Part shown: positions 34,731 to 43,900 of the stretch, piece after piece
Numbering within the stretch: the first letter of the stretch is position 1
Layout of the letters: each line of letters begins with the position of its first letter
Assembly: GCA_958403395.1 (NCBI GenBank)
Contig: CATXXF010000014.1
Location: 1-44,604 of the forward strand
Origin: an uncultured Collinsella sp.
GTDB lineage: Bacteria > Actinomycetota > Coriobacteriia > Coriobacteriales > Coriobacteriaceae
DNA length: 44,604 nt
Direction of reading: 5' to 3'
The notes under the pieces: model-generated
What the model was told of the DNA's origin: nothing
Seen by the model: only the letters and a program-made list of their open reading frames with translations
The model's database searches: none
Made by a program: the position numbers and the translations under genes

Positions 34731-34763
34731 GAGCCCCGTTCACCCCGAGCGGGGCTCTTGTTT
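34731..34763 (+). terminator. Rho-independent terminator of gltX
   Basis: GAGCCCCG pairs with CGGGGCTC (34731-34738 with 34750-34757), followed by TTGTTT. It lies 23 nt after the gltX stop. Confidence 0.88.
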
Positions 34764-34796
34764 CTGAAGACGAATGGGATGGGAGGTGCTGGGGCC

Positions 34797-37250
34797 ATGG
34801 CCGAGCAACTGTCGCTGTTTGGTTCGTCGGAACCGGAGGAGGCTTCGAAGCCCGCGGCTCCTGCCGCCGCCCCGGCGCAGCCCGGGCCCGCACCCGAACC
34901 CGTCGCCGCCTATGCGAGCGTGGTTCTCGACATCCCGACGCATGCGCTGTCCGAGCCGTTTGCTTACGGCATTCCGCAATCCCTCGCCAACGAGGCCCAA
35001 GTCGGGTCTACGGTCCTGGTCCATTTTGGCAACCGTGCGGCCGCGGGCTATATCATTGACATTGCGTCTGAGCTGGGCGACCTGCAAGGCAACAAGGTCC
35101 TCGATCCTGCGCGCATCAAGCCCGTCGAGGCGATTCTCAGCAAACCGCTCTTTACCGCGGAGGCTGCCCGTATCGCACGTTGGATGAGCCGCGAGTATGT
35201 CGCGACGCTTTCCGAGTGTCTGCGCCTGTTCTTGCCCCCGGGCGGCAGCCCGCGGGTGGTCAAGGGCGACGACGGCGTGTGGACGGTTGAACGTCCCGCC
35301 GTCAAGCCTATCCAAAACCGCTGGGTCATGCTCACGCCCGGGGGATTTGACTATACGCCGCCCAAAACCGCCGTTCGCCAGCGTCAGCTCATCGAGGCGC
35401 TCCAGTGCGGACCGGTCACGACGCGCGACCTCAACCTGCTCTATAACAGCATGTCGGCGACCATCAAGGCGCTCGAAAAGCGCGGCGTCGTGGTGGTAGA
35501 GGAGCGCCGTGCTTGGCGTGGCTGCAACGAGCAGACCACGCTGTCCTCGGCAAGCGGTAAGGCGCCGGTCTCCCTTACCAACGGTCAGCAACAGGCACTC
35601 GCGCAGATTGAGCGCGCCCGTCTGTACGCTCATGGCGACGTGGTGCTGGTTGACGGCGTCACCGGCTCCGGCAAAACCGAGGTGTACCTCTCCGCCATCG
35701 AGCGCGTGCTAGCGGCCGGCCGTTCGGCCTGCGTGCTCGTGCCCGAGATCTCGCTGACGGCTCAAACTGTCGGCCGCTTCCGCTCGCGCTTCGGCGAGAC
35801 GGTCGCTGTATTCCATTCGCGTCTTTCTGCTGGTGAGCGTCTGGACCAGTGGGATATGGTCGCCAGCGGTGCCGCACGTGTGGTCGTGGGCGCCCGCTCG
35901 GCGCTCTTTTGCCCGCTCAGCGACTTGGGCCTCATCATCATCGACGAGGAACATGAGACCAGCTACAAGCAGGGTTCCAGCCCGCGCTACCACGCGCGTG
36001 AGGTGGCGGCCGAGATGGCTCGCCGCTATCGCTGCCCGCTTGTGTTGGGCTCGGCCACGCCTTCTGCCGAGGCCCTCGACCGCTGCCGTCGCGGCATGTA
36101 CAACGGTGCCACCTGGACTCGTGCCGAGATGCCCGAGCGCCCGGGACACGCCGTTCTGCCCGAGGTCCGCATTGCCGACCTGCGGCGCGAGTTTTCGCAC
36201 GGCAGCCGCTCAATGTTTTCAAAGCCGCTGATGGAAGGCTTGGAACGCGTGGTTGAACGTCGCGAGAAGGCCGTGCTGCTGCACAACCGCCGCGGTTTTG
36301 CGCCGTTCCTTATGTGCCGCGAATGCGGCTGCGTTCCCACCTGCAACCACTGCTCCACCGCGCTCACGTATCATGAACGCACGCACACGTTGCAATGCCA
36401 CACCTGCGGTTCGTCCTGGCGCGTGCAACCCTATCCGGCGCCCACGAGCCGCTGTCCCAAATGCGGCAGTCGTTATCTGGCAAAAATGGGCCTGGGCACG
36501 CAGCAGATTGAGGACGCGCTGCACCAGATGCTGCCCGAGGACGTCGCCATCATTCGCATGGACGCCGATTCCACGCGTGGCAAGGACGCGCATAAAAAGC
36601 TGCTCGAGCAGTTCGATGCGGCCGATTGCGCGGTGCTGCTGGGTACCCAGATGATCGCCAAGGGCCTCGACTTTCCCGAGGTCACGCTCGTGGGCGTGGT
36701 CAATGCCGACTTTGCGTTAAAGCTGCCCGATTTTAGAGCGGGGGAGCGTGCCTACGATTTGCTGGAGCAGGTCGCGGGCCGCGCCGGTCGCGGCGATCGC
36801 CCCGGTGAGGTCATCATCCAGACCTATCTGCCCGAGGACCCGGTCATTCGCGCCGTCGCCGAGCACGACCGTTCGATCTTTACCGACTACGACCTGGACC
36901 AGCGTCGCGACGCGCTGTATCCGCCGTTTGTTCGCCTGGTCAACATCTTGGTGTGGTCGGCGAACCGAGACGAAGCGCAAGACTACATCGGTCGCATCGC
37001 GAAACTCCTCAAGCGCCGCTGGCATGTCGCCGCTCCCGACTTTTTGAGGGCGGGGAGTGCTGCGCCGCAGGTGCTGGGTCCTGCTTCGTGTGTAATCGAG
37101 AGAGCCAAGGACCGTTATCGCTATCACCTGCTTGTGAAGTCGCCCGTGGGGTACCATGTCTCTGATGATATCGACGCCTGCCTCAAAGAGGTGGGCTCTG
37201 TGCGCGGCGTGAGCGTGAGCGTTGACGTCGATGCTTATGATTTGATGTAA
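34797..37250 (+). CDS. priA: Primosomal helicase PriA (replication restart)
   Basis: An 817-residue 3'-5' DNA helicase that reloads the replisome at stalled forks. It has an N-terminal DNA-binding region after a Pro/Ala-rich leader (about 15-38), Walker A GVTGSGKTE (287-295), DEEH (383-386), and GSATPSAEAL. Eight zinc-binding cysteines lie at Cys507, 510, 516, 519, 534, 537, 553 and 556. All motifs are intact, so the enzyme should be an active helicase, unlike the degenerate PriA of some actinobacteria. ATG 34797 follows GGGAGG at good distance; two earlier in-frame starts are less likely. def follows after 18 nt. Confidence 0.95.
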   Translation: MAEQLSLFGSSEPEEASKPAAPAAAPAQPGPAPEPVAAYASVVLDIPTHALSEPFAYGIPQSLANEAQVGSTVLVHFGNRAAAGYIIDIASELGDLQGNKVLDPARIKPVEAILSKPLFTAEAARIARWMSREYVATLSECLRLFLPPGGSPRVVKGDDGVWTVERPAVKPIQNRWVMLTPGGFDYTPPKTAVRQRQLIEALQCGPVTTRDLNLLYNSMSATIKALEKRGVVVVEERRAWRGCNEQTTLSSASGKAPVSLTNGQQQALAQIERARLYAHGDVVLVDGVTGSGKTEVYLSAIERVLAAGRSACVLVPEISLTAQTVGRFRSRFGETVAVFHSRLSAGERLDQWDMVASGAARVVVGARSALFCPLSDLGLIIIDEEHETSYKQGSSPRYHAREVAAEMARRYRCPLVLGSATPSAEALDRCRRGMYNGATWTRAEMPERPGHAVLPEVRIADLRREFSHGSRSMFSKPLMEGLERVVERREKAVLLHNRRGFAPFLMCRECGCVPTCNHCSTALTYHERTHTLQCHTCGSSWRVQPYPAPTSRCPKCGSRYLAKMGLGTQQIEDALHQMLPEDVAIIRMDADSTRGKDAHKKLLEQFDAADCAVLLGTQMIAKGLDFPEVTLVGVVNADFALKLPDFRAGERAYDLLEQVAGRAGRGDRPGEVIIQTYLPEDPVIRAVAEHDRSIFTDYDLDQRRDALYPPFVRLVNILVWSANRDEAQDYIGRIAKLLKRRWHVAAPDFLRAGSAAPQVLGPASCVIERAKDRYRYHLLVKSPVGYHVSDDIDACLKEVGSVRGVSVSVDVDAYDLM

Positions 37251-37268
37251 CAACCCGAAAGGATGGCC

Positions 37269-37805
37269 ATGGAAGCCAACGGAATCGTACTTTCGCCCGA
37301 CCCTCGTCTGCGTCAGGAGTGCGCCGTCATCGAGGAGATTACCCCGGCGATCGAGGCGCTTGCCGAGAAGATGAAGAAGATGATGTTCGAGAACGGCGGC
37401 TGCGGCTTGGCCGCCCCGCAGATTGGCGAGCTCATTCAGCTTGTCACTATCGACTGCGACTACAGCGACAAGAACGACTATGACCCGTACGTGCTCATCA
37501 ACCCTGTCATTGTTGAGCAGAGCGACCATTTGGTGCCGTTTAGCGAGGGCTGCCTGTCCATCCCCGGCATTAGCTGCGAGATTGAGCGCCCCGACCACGT
37601 TGTCGTCGAGGCGTATGACCTGGACGCCAACCTGATTCGCTATGAGGCCTCGGGCGACCTGTTCTGCGTGTGCCTGCAGCACGAGATCGATCACCTGCAC
37701 GGCAACACCATGTTCGAGCGACTCAAGCCGATGCAGAGGCTCAAGGCCGTCAAGGAGTACCAGGACGCCCTGGCCCGCGGCGCTCGACCGGGCGAGACGG
37801 AGTAG
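37269..37805 (+). CDS. def: Peptide deformylase
   Basis: A 178-residue metalloenzyme removing the N-formyl group from new proteins. All three motifs are present: GCGLAAPQ (44-51), EGCLS (93-97, metal Cys95) and HEIDH (138-142, metal histidines and catalytic Glu). ATG 37269 is preferred over the ATG two codons earlier because GAAAGG would lie too close to the first one. It probably shares a transcript with priA; fmt follows after 324 nt and an apparent terminator. Confidence 0.96.
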   Translation: MEANGIVLSPDPRLRQECAVIEEITPAIEALAEKMKKMMFENGGCGLAAPQIGELIQLVTIDCDYSDKNDYDPYVLINPVIVEQSDHLVPFSEGCLSIPGISCEIERPDHVVVEAYDLDANLIRYEASGDLFCVCLQHEIDHLHGNTMFERLKPMQRLKAVKEYQDALARGARPGETE

Positions 37806-37813
37806 GTTTGTCC

Positions 37814-37912
37814 GTCCCCGGGGCGCCCGCCTATATCTTCCCGTGCTCAAACATTCTCGCTGCGCTGCGAAACTGCGCGCGGGACGAGATGTGGGCGCTC
37901 AGCACCGGGGAC
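37814..37912. repeat. Degenerate foldback element between def and fmt
   Basis: Outer arms GTCCCCGG (37814-37821) and CCGGGGAC (37905-37912) are exact. Inside them GGCGCCC pairs with GGGCGCT, and further in a looser pairing surrounds TATATCTTCCCGTGC. It looks like an old, mutated hairpin of about 99 nt. No gene is seen in this space. Confidence 0.6.
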
Positions 37913-37987
37913 TGCGTTGTTCTGGCTCGGTTCGCCCGGGTGCCGTCGGGCCAGGGATGGGCGTCTTCGCTGATAGGTGCTTTGCTG

Positions 37988-38020
37988 AAAGAGCTGCTTT
38001 TATTGCGGCTCTTTCTTTGG
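37988..38020 (+). terminator. Terminator of the priA-def transcript
   Basis: AAAGAGCTGC pairs with GCGGCTCTTT (one G-U) around a 7-nt loop, followed by a broken T tract (CTTTGGTTTT). The 110 nt from here to fmt are AT-richer and hold no clear promoter. Confidence 0.65.
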
Positions 38021-38129
38021 TTTTGGGTATATTTGTTCTTGTTGAATTGTTATTGCGGATGGGCTGGGTACTTGGCTTTCCGCTGCTCTTTGTAGCCGTC
38101 TCGGCTTTGGTTGAGGGGAGACGTTCTTT

Positions 38130-39050
38130 ATGCGTATTGTCTTTATGGGTACGCCTGATTTTGCTGTGCCTTCGCTGACTTCGCTTTTTGAGGCTGGGAA
38201 CGAGATTTCGCTTGTCATTACTCGTCCCGATGCTGTTCGCGGGCGTGGTAAAAAGTTGGAGCCGTCTCCTGTTAAGGCCAAGGCGCTTGAGCTTGGTCTT
38301 CCGGTTGTTGAGGCAAATCGTATGACGGCGGATGTTATCGATCAGCTCGAGGCTGCGGATGCCGATATTTTCTGTGTGGCTGCCTATGGCTGCATTTTGC
38401 CTGATGAGGTGCTGCATATGGCGCCGCTTGGTATTGTGAATGTTCATGCGTCCTTGTTGCCTCGCTGGCGTGGCGCTGCTCCCGTTCAGCGTGCCATTCT
38501 TGCTGGTGACGATGTTGCCGGCGTTTCTATCATGCGCATCGGGCATGGCGTTGATACTGGTGCTTATTGCGCGCAGGCCTCGACCTCGGTTGCCGGTAAG
38601 CATGCCGAGGCGCTCACGATGGAGCTTGGCGAGCTGGGCGGTAAGCTGCTGGCCGATACGCTGCCGTCGCTTGCCGATGGTACCGCCGTGTGGACTGAAC
38701 AGGATGAGGCGCTCGTTACCCATGCCGCCAAGATTTCTAAACAGGAGATGCGCCTGGATCCGCAAATGGCGGCGCTTGATTGCGTGCGTCATGTGCTGGC
38801 CTCGTCCGATACCGCGCCTGCTCGTTGCGTGATTGCCGGCAAGACCGTGCGCGTGCTCGATGCTGCGCCGGCTGATGTGTCGCTTGGCGAGGGTCAGGTT
38901 CTCGTTAAGGCCAAGCGTGTTTACCTTGGTCTTTCCGATGGCACGGTTGAGCTGCTCGAGGTTAAGCCTGATGGCAAGCGTGCTATGGCTGCTTCTGCCT
39001 GGGCTGCTGGCCTGCAGGGTGCCGATCTTTCGTGGGGTGTTTTGTCATGA
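38130..39050 (+). CDS. fmt: Methionyl-tRNA formyltransferase
   Basis: A 306-residue enzyme that formylates initiator Met-tRNA, functionally paired with def. MRIVFMGTPDFAVPSL, NVHASLLPRWRGAAPVQRAI (with catalytic Asn, His and Asp further on) and IMRIGHGVDTG are typical, followed by the C-terminal tRNA-binding domain (about 205-306). Codons end in T far more often than in gltX or priA. It overlaps rsmB by 4 nt (ATGA). Confidence 0.96.
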   Translation: MRIVFMGTPDFAVPSLTSLFEAGNEISLVITRPDAVRGRGKKLEPSPVKAKALELGLPVVEANRMTADVIDQLEAADADIFCVAAYGCILPDEVLHMAPLGIVNVHASLLPRWRGAAPVQRAILAGDDVAGVSIMRIGHGVDTGAYCAQASTSVAGKHAEALTMELGELGGKLLADTLPSLADGTAVWTEQDEALVTHAAKISKQEMRLDPQMAALDCVRHVLASSDTAPARCVIAGKTVRVLDAAPADVSLGEGQVLVKAKRVYLGLSDGTVELLEVKPDGKRAMAASAWAAGLQGADLSWGVLS

Positions 39051-40447
39051 GCAAGCTGTCTCCCGCACGCAAGCTTGCGCTCGATGTGCTAATGGAGGCC
39101 GATCGCCGCGGTATGTATGCGCGTGACGTGCTGTCCTCTCGCGCATCGGCCAAGGCTATTGACCAGCGTGATTCCGCTTTTGCCGCCCGCTTGGCGCTGG
39201 GTGTTGCCGCCACGCAGGGTATTTTGGACGAGCTGCTCGATCAGTTTCTTGATAAGCCTAAAAAGGTTGCGCCGCGTGTTCGCATGGCGCTTCGTATCTC
39301 GGCCTTCGAGATGCTCTACCTTCATACCCCTGGCCGCGTTGCCGTAAGTCAGGGTGTTGAGCTGGTGCGCAGCGGAGCTAAGTCTGCCGCCGGTTTGGCC
39401 AATGCCGTGCTGCATAAGGTCGCGGACAACGTTGAGGACTTTGCCACTGCGTCCGATGTGGATGAGTCTGAGCGACGCTTGGTTCGTCTGTCGCGCCTGA
39501 TGGGTCTACCGCGTTGGCTGTGCGCTCGCATTATGGCATCGTTCGACACGCCAGAGGGTGCACTTAACTTTGCCGGCAATCTGGCCCCCGCGCCGCTGGC
39601 CCTGCATGAGAACGCCTTTGCGACCAAGCCCGATCCGTATATCTCGCAGCTCGTCGCGCCTGTCTTCCCGGGCTGCCATGCCCCGGTTGATGCCCAGGTT
39701 ACCGTTGCTTCGGGTGTGTTTGAGCGTGCTGCCGCGGTGGCATCTGATCTCAATGCGCAGCTTATCGCTACAGCTGCCACGCGCCCTGGTAGCTGCCTTG
39801 AGATTGGTGCCGGTCGTGGCACCAAGACCTATGTGATGATGTGCCAGGCCAAGCGTGCGGGCTATGAGCGTCAGCATACGGCGCTCGATTTGCATGATCG
39901 CAAGTGCGATCTGAATCTCGCTCGCCTGCATAAGGCCGGTATTCAGGGCGTTCGTACGGTTTCGGGTGATGCCTGCGAGCTTGATGAAGTACTGACATCG
40001 TTTGATGCCATGCTTGGCGAGCCGGTTAAGTTCGACACGGTCTTTATCGATGCGCCGTGCTCGGGCACCGGCACCATGCGCCGCCATCCCGAGATTCCGT
40101 GGCGCCTGACCGAGAACGACGTTACGACCGAGCTGCCCAAGCTGCAGCTGACGATGCTCAAAGAGGCTGCTGCGCGCGTGGCTGCCGGTGGCGAGCTCAT
40201 CTATGCGACGTGCTCGGTCTTCGACGAGGAGAACACGCAGGTGGTGGATGCTTTCTTGAACTCTCCTGAGGGCACCGGCTTTACTGTAGCGCCGCTCTCC
40301 GAGGCACAGATTCTGCAGCTCCCCGAGTTCGATCAGGCCAAGAAGCTCGTATCCGTACGCCAGAACAATCGGGGCCTCTTCCAAAGCGTGCCCGTAAACG
40401 CGGATTCCTACGACGGCCACTTCTGCGCTAGGCTGGTCCACAAGTAA
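39047..40447 (+). CDS. rsmB: 16S rRNA (cytosine-967-C5)-methyltransferase
   Basis: A 466-residue rRNA methyltransferase. The N-terminal NusB-like RNA-binding domain (about 1-140: ARKLALDVLMEADRRGMYAR) is followed by the SAM domain with ALDLHDRKCDLN, FIDAPCSGTGTMRRHPE and AGGELIYATCSVF; the two cysteines act in catalysis. The SAM loop reads LEIGAGRGTKTYVM rather than the usual DxCAAPGGKT, a variant worth noting. ATG 39047 overlaps the fmt stop. The codon style matches fmt. Confidence 0.92.
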   Translation: MSKLSPARKLALDVLMEADRRGMYARDVLSSRASAKAIDQRDSAFAARLALGVAATQGILDELLDQFLDKPKKVAPRVRMALRISAFEMLYLHTPGRVAVSQGVELVRSGAKSAAGLANAVLHKVADNVEDFATASDVDESERRLVRLSRLMGLPRWLCARIMASFDTPEGALNFAGNLAPAPLALHENAFATKPDPYISQLVAPVFPGCHAPVDAQVTVASGVFERAAAVASDLNAQLIATAATRPGSCLEIGAGRGTKTYVMMCQAKRAGYERQHTALDLHDRKCDLNLARLHKAGIQGVRTVSGDACELDEVLTSFDAMLGEPVKFDTVFIDAPCSGTGTMRRHPEIPWRLTENDVTTELPKLQLTMLKEAAARVAAGGELIYATCSVFDEENTQVVDAFLNSPEGTGFTVAPLSEAQILQLPEFDQAKKLVSVRQNNRGLFQSVPVNADSYDGHFCARLVHK

Positions 40448-40452
40448 CTACT

Positions 40453-40520
40453 AAGTTGCGGTGAAATAGGGATTGAATAGCGGCTTCTACCCGCCAAACA
40501 GTCCTTATTTCACCGCAACT
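40453..40520. repeat. Foldback repeat, copy B
   Basis: Arms 40453-40468 and 40505-40520 share AGTTGCGGTGAAATA and its complement exactly. It starts 6 nt after the rsmB stop. Copy A is at 24232-24300. Confidence 0.85.
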
Positions 40521-40548
40521 CATAGAGCCACCTTCAGCGTAAAGAAAT

Positions 40549-40578
40549 AGCCCCGCGATCGATGTCGGTCGCGGGGCT
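40549..40578 (-). terminator. Terminator of the fmdB-like gene
   Basis: A 10-bp GC-rich stem (40549-40558 with 40569-40578, AGCCCCGCGA/TCGCGGGGCT). On the minus strand it is followed by ATTTCTTT. It lies about 10 nt past the stop of the zinc-ribbon gene and may also stop read-through from rsmB. Confidence 0.75.
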
Positions 40579-40587
40579 GATTGGTTC

Positions 40588-40824
40588 CTAGTGGCTATGT
40601 GGGCAGTTGGCGCAGCAGCCGCTGGTGGCGTTGGTGCTGGAGCCGCCGCTTCGCTGGTCGGTGTTGTAGAAACCGCTGCCTTCGAACTTAATGCCGCTGG
40701 CCGAGAACGTCTTCGATGCCGGGGCGCCGCAGCTGGGGCATACGACCTCGGGCGTCTCGGACATGGGGTGCTCAACCTCAAACACGTTGCCGCAGCTCGT
40801 GCACTTGTAATCGTAGCGCGCCAT
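40588..40824 (-). CDS. FmdB-family zinc ribbon protein
   Basis: A 78-residue protein. MARYDYKCTSCGNVFEVEH and VVCPSCGAP give a two-CxxC zinc ribbon (Cys9, 12, 30 and 33 approximately). Typical FmdB features follow: FEGSGFYNTDQ, then a Ser/Gly-rich linker and a Cys/His-rich end (CCANCPHSH). The family is named after a putative regulator of formamidase genes, but its real role is unknown. AAAAGGAAG precedes the start. It lies just downstream of the amylase fusion gene, on the same strand, beyond a hairpin. Confidence 0.9.
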   Translation of the reverse strand: MARYDYKCTSCGNVFEVEHPMSETPEVVCPSCGAPASKTFSASGIKFEGSGFYNTDQRSGGSSTNATSGCCANCPHSH

Positions 40825-40846
40825 AATACTTCCTTTTCAGCACAAA

Positions 40847-40868
40847 GCGGGCAGATCGCTCTGCCCGC
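40847..40868 (-). terminator. Hairpin after the GH13-GH77 gene
   Basis: GCGGGCAGA and TCTGCCCGC form a 9-bp stem with a 4-nt loop, 45 nt past the stop codon. The following minus-strand sequence (TTTGTGC) has a short T tract, so termination is plausible but may be partial. Confidence 0.65.
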
Positions 40869-40912
40869 AAAAATTCAAACAGCTGTTACTGTACCCTATA
40901 TCGGGGGTTTTA

Positions 40913-43900
40913 TCACGCTTCGCCCCAGAATCTATGGGTGTTGCGCAGGAGCTTCGCAGTTTTCTCCTCGGCTGCTGCAACGTCGGCCTCCCGAGCCTGC
41001 CACGTCCAGTTGCCCGTGGCCACGCCCGGCACGTTCATACGTGCATCGTCGCCCAGCCCTAGCACGTCCTGCAGCGGCATCATAACGAGCGGAGCATCGC
41101 TGGCCAAGGCGTTGCCCATGAGCTCGCCTGCCAATGCAATGCCGCTCGGCTCGTCGCCGCCCGCAAAGGAGTGCGTGCACCAGCCGGCAAGCGTCGAGGT
41201 GTCGTGCGTCGAGGTGTACAGGATCTTGCCCGGCGTGGGATGAATTCCGCAGCGAACGTCGTAGTTGCTAAACTCCAGTACGTCCATGCCGGGGAAGCCA
41301 CAGGTCGAAGCCATTGCGCGAACACCAGGCGTCAAATAGCCCAGGTCCTCGGCAATAAAGTTGAGCGGACCCAGCTCGTCGTAGGCCGTCTGGAACAGGT
41401 CCTTGCCCGGGCCAGCCAGCCAGCGACCGTCAGAACAGGCCTTGCCGGCGGGGATGCTAAAGTAGCTGTGGAAACCCAGGAAGTGGTCCAGGCGCACGCG
41501 GTCGTAGAGTGCGAACGCACGGCGCAGGCGGTCGAGCCACCAGCGATAGCCATTCTCCTTCATGTGATCCCAGCGGAAGGTGGGGTTGCCCCAGACCTGG
41601 CCCTCGGGTGCAAAGTTGTCGGGCGGCGCCCCCGAAATCTCAATCGCCTTGCCGGTGTCGGACAGCCAGAAGTTTTCGGGCTCGCTCCATGCGTCGGCCG
41701 AATCATCCGAAACATACATAGGAATGTCACCGATGACCTCGATGCCCTTCTTGTGTGCATAGTTCATAAGCTCGCACCAAGCAAGGTCAAAGCGATACTG
41801 CATGTACGCCTGCAGCTCGGCCTCGTCGTGGAAGCGCTTGTCATCGATCAGGTGCTCGTTGTAGCGCGCGACATCCGCCGGCCATTCGTGGCGCGACAGT
41901 CCCTCAAAGTGCTTCTTTACCGCCATGTAGACGCAGTACTTCTCGAGCCAGTCGGCATTGCGATGTTTAAACGCGGTGTAGAGCGGGTCGGCATCCTCGC
42001 CGCCGCGGGCCTTCCAGGTGACGAAGTCGGCAGCCAGCTCCTCGTGGCTCTCGGGCAGCAGGTCGATATTGCCTGCAAAGGCCGAAGGGCCGGCATAAGG
42101 GGAGCGGAAGAAGTCCGTGGGATTGACGGGCAGGACCTGCCAGTAGCGCATGCCCATGGCGGCCAGATGGTCGATAAAGCGACGCGTGGGCGCACCGATT
42201 GTGCCGGGCTTGCCGTCATCGGTCGGTACCGACGTGATGTGGCATACGACGCCCGCGCCGTGATCGAGCGGCTCCTGCAGGCGCTTCTCGGCATGGTGAT
42301 AGATGATCGAAGAGCCCAGCGGGTACAGGTCGAGCGTAACCGTGCCGTTATGGATTTCGCACTCGTGGCCGCTAATTACATCGCTCGCACATTCGCCGAG
42401 CGCCGGAATTGTCACGCAGTGCGAATTGCGCAGGCTGCGGTTGATGATAACCGTCGCGGCCTCGCCGTCTTTGCCCGTGCGGGTGTAGGCCAAGACGTCG
42501 TCGTTGAGCGCAAAGGCCTTGATCTCGCCATCGACCATAAACGGTAACGCGCGGCGAATGGCAGATGCGTTCTTAACGATGGCAAGCGTATCGAAGTCGT
42601 GGAGTTGGTCCTTGGTCGGCAGGGTGCGGCGGTTGCCTGGATCGGTGAGGCCCTCCAAGCCGTATTCGTCGCCGTAATAGATCGAGGGCACACCCGGGAA
42701 GGTCATCTGCATGAGCGTCGCCAACCAAAAGCGGCTCTTGGCCAGGCCCATGGAATTCTCGTCCAGGCGCCACTTGCTGCGCTCGCTCTCGGGCAGCTGC
42801 GACTCGTCGGGGCCACCGCCGAGCACCGAGATAATGCGCGGGCGGTCGTGGCTCGAAAGCAGATTGAGCGCGCAGGCCAGTGCCTCGCGCGGGTAGTTCT
42901 CGCGCAGCGTCTCGATGTCCTCGGCAGCCTGATAGGCGTTCTTGTAGCCCATCAAAAAACCGATGACCATGTCGCGGAAGGGGTAGTCCATAGCGGAGTC
43001 GAGCTCAGAGCCCTGCAGGTAGCGGCGCAGGTGGCCATAGCTGATCTTGTTGGAGGCGTCTTCCCAGACCTCGCCGAGCAGCAGCGCGTCGGGCTTCTCG
43101 GCGAGCACGGCCTTTTTGATTTCGGCCAGGAAGTCGTCGGAAAGCTCGTCGGCCACGTCCAGGCGCCAACCATGGGCACCGGCGCGCAGCCATTTGCGGA
43201 TCACGCCGTCCTTGCCCAGGAGCCGCTCGCGCACCAGTTCGGAGCTCTCGTTGATGGCGGGCATGTTGCCCACGCCCCACCAGCAGTCATACGAGCCGTC
43301 CTCATGGAAGTAAAACGCATCGCGCCACGGCGAGTCCTCGCTCTGCCAAGCACCAACGCCGGGATAATTGCCGTAGCGGTTAAAGTAGATCGAATCGTCG
43401 CCCGTGTGGTTGAAGACGCCGTCCAGGATGATAGAAATGCCGAGCTTCTCGGCCGCCTTGCACAGCTCCGTAAAGTCCTGCTCGGTGCCCAGAATCGGGT
43501 CGATCTTGGTATAGTCGGCCGTGTCGTAGCGGTGGTTGCTCGCGGCCTCAAAGATCGGGTTGAGGTAGATGGCCGTAAAGCCCAGCTCGGCAATGCGGGG
43601 CAGGTCATTCTGGATACCCTTGAGCGAGCCGCCGTAAAAATCCCAGGTCTTGATGGAGCCGTCTTCGGCACGCTCGTACTCGGGCGGTTCGTTCCAGTCC
43701 TCGACCATGCGGCGTTGGATTCCTTTGCGTGGTTTTTCAACTTCGGCAAGCGTGCGTTCGCGCCAGTTTTCGTCGCGTGCATAGCGGTCGGGGAAGATCT
43801 GGTAGACCATACCGCGCTCGTACCAAGTGGGACGGTTCTCGCGGTGCTTGTAGACGGTAATCTGGAACGACGGAACTTCGGCGTAGTCGTAGGTTACGCC

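Noticed and set aside
33265..34893. A 542-codon minus-strand frame opposite gltX
   Set aside because: Low-complexity shadow of a C-ending coding sequence; gltX has all family motifs on the other strand.
37957..38178. A 73-codon frame with two hydrophobic stretches between def and fmt
   Set aside because: It spans an apparent terminator (37988-38020), overlaps the fmt start by 49 nt, and has no clear ribosome site. The hydrophobic look comes from T-rich non-coding sequence.
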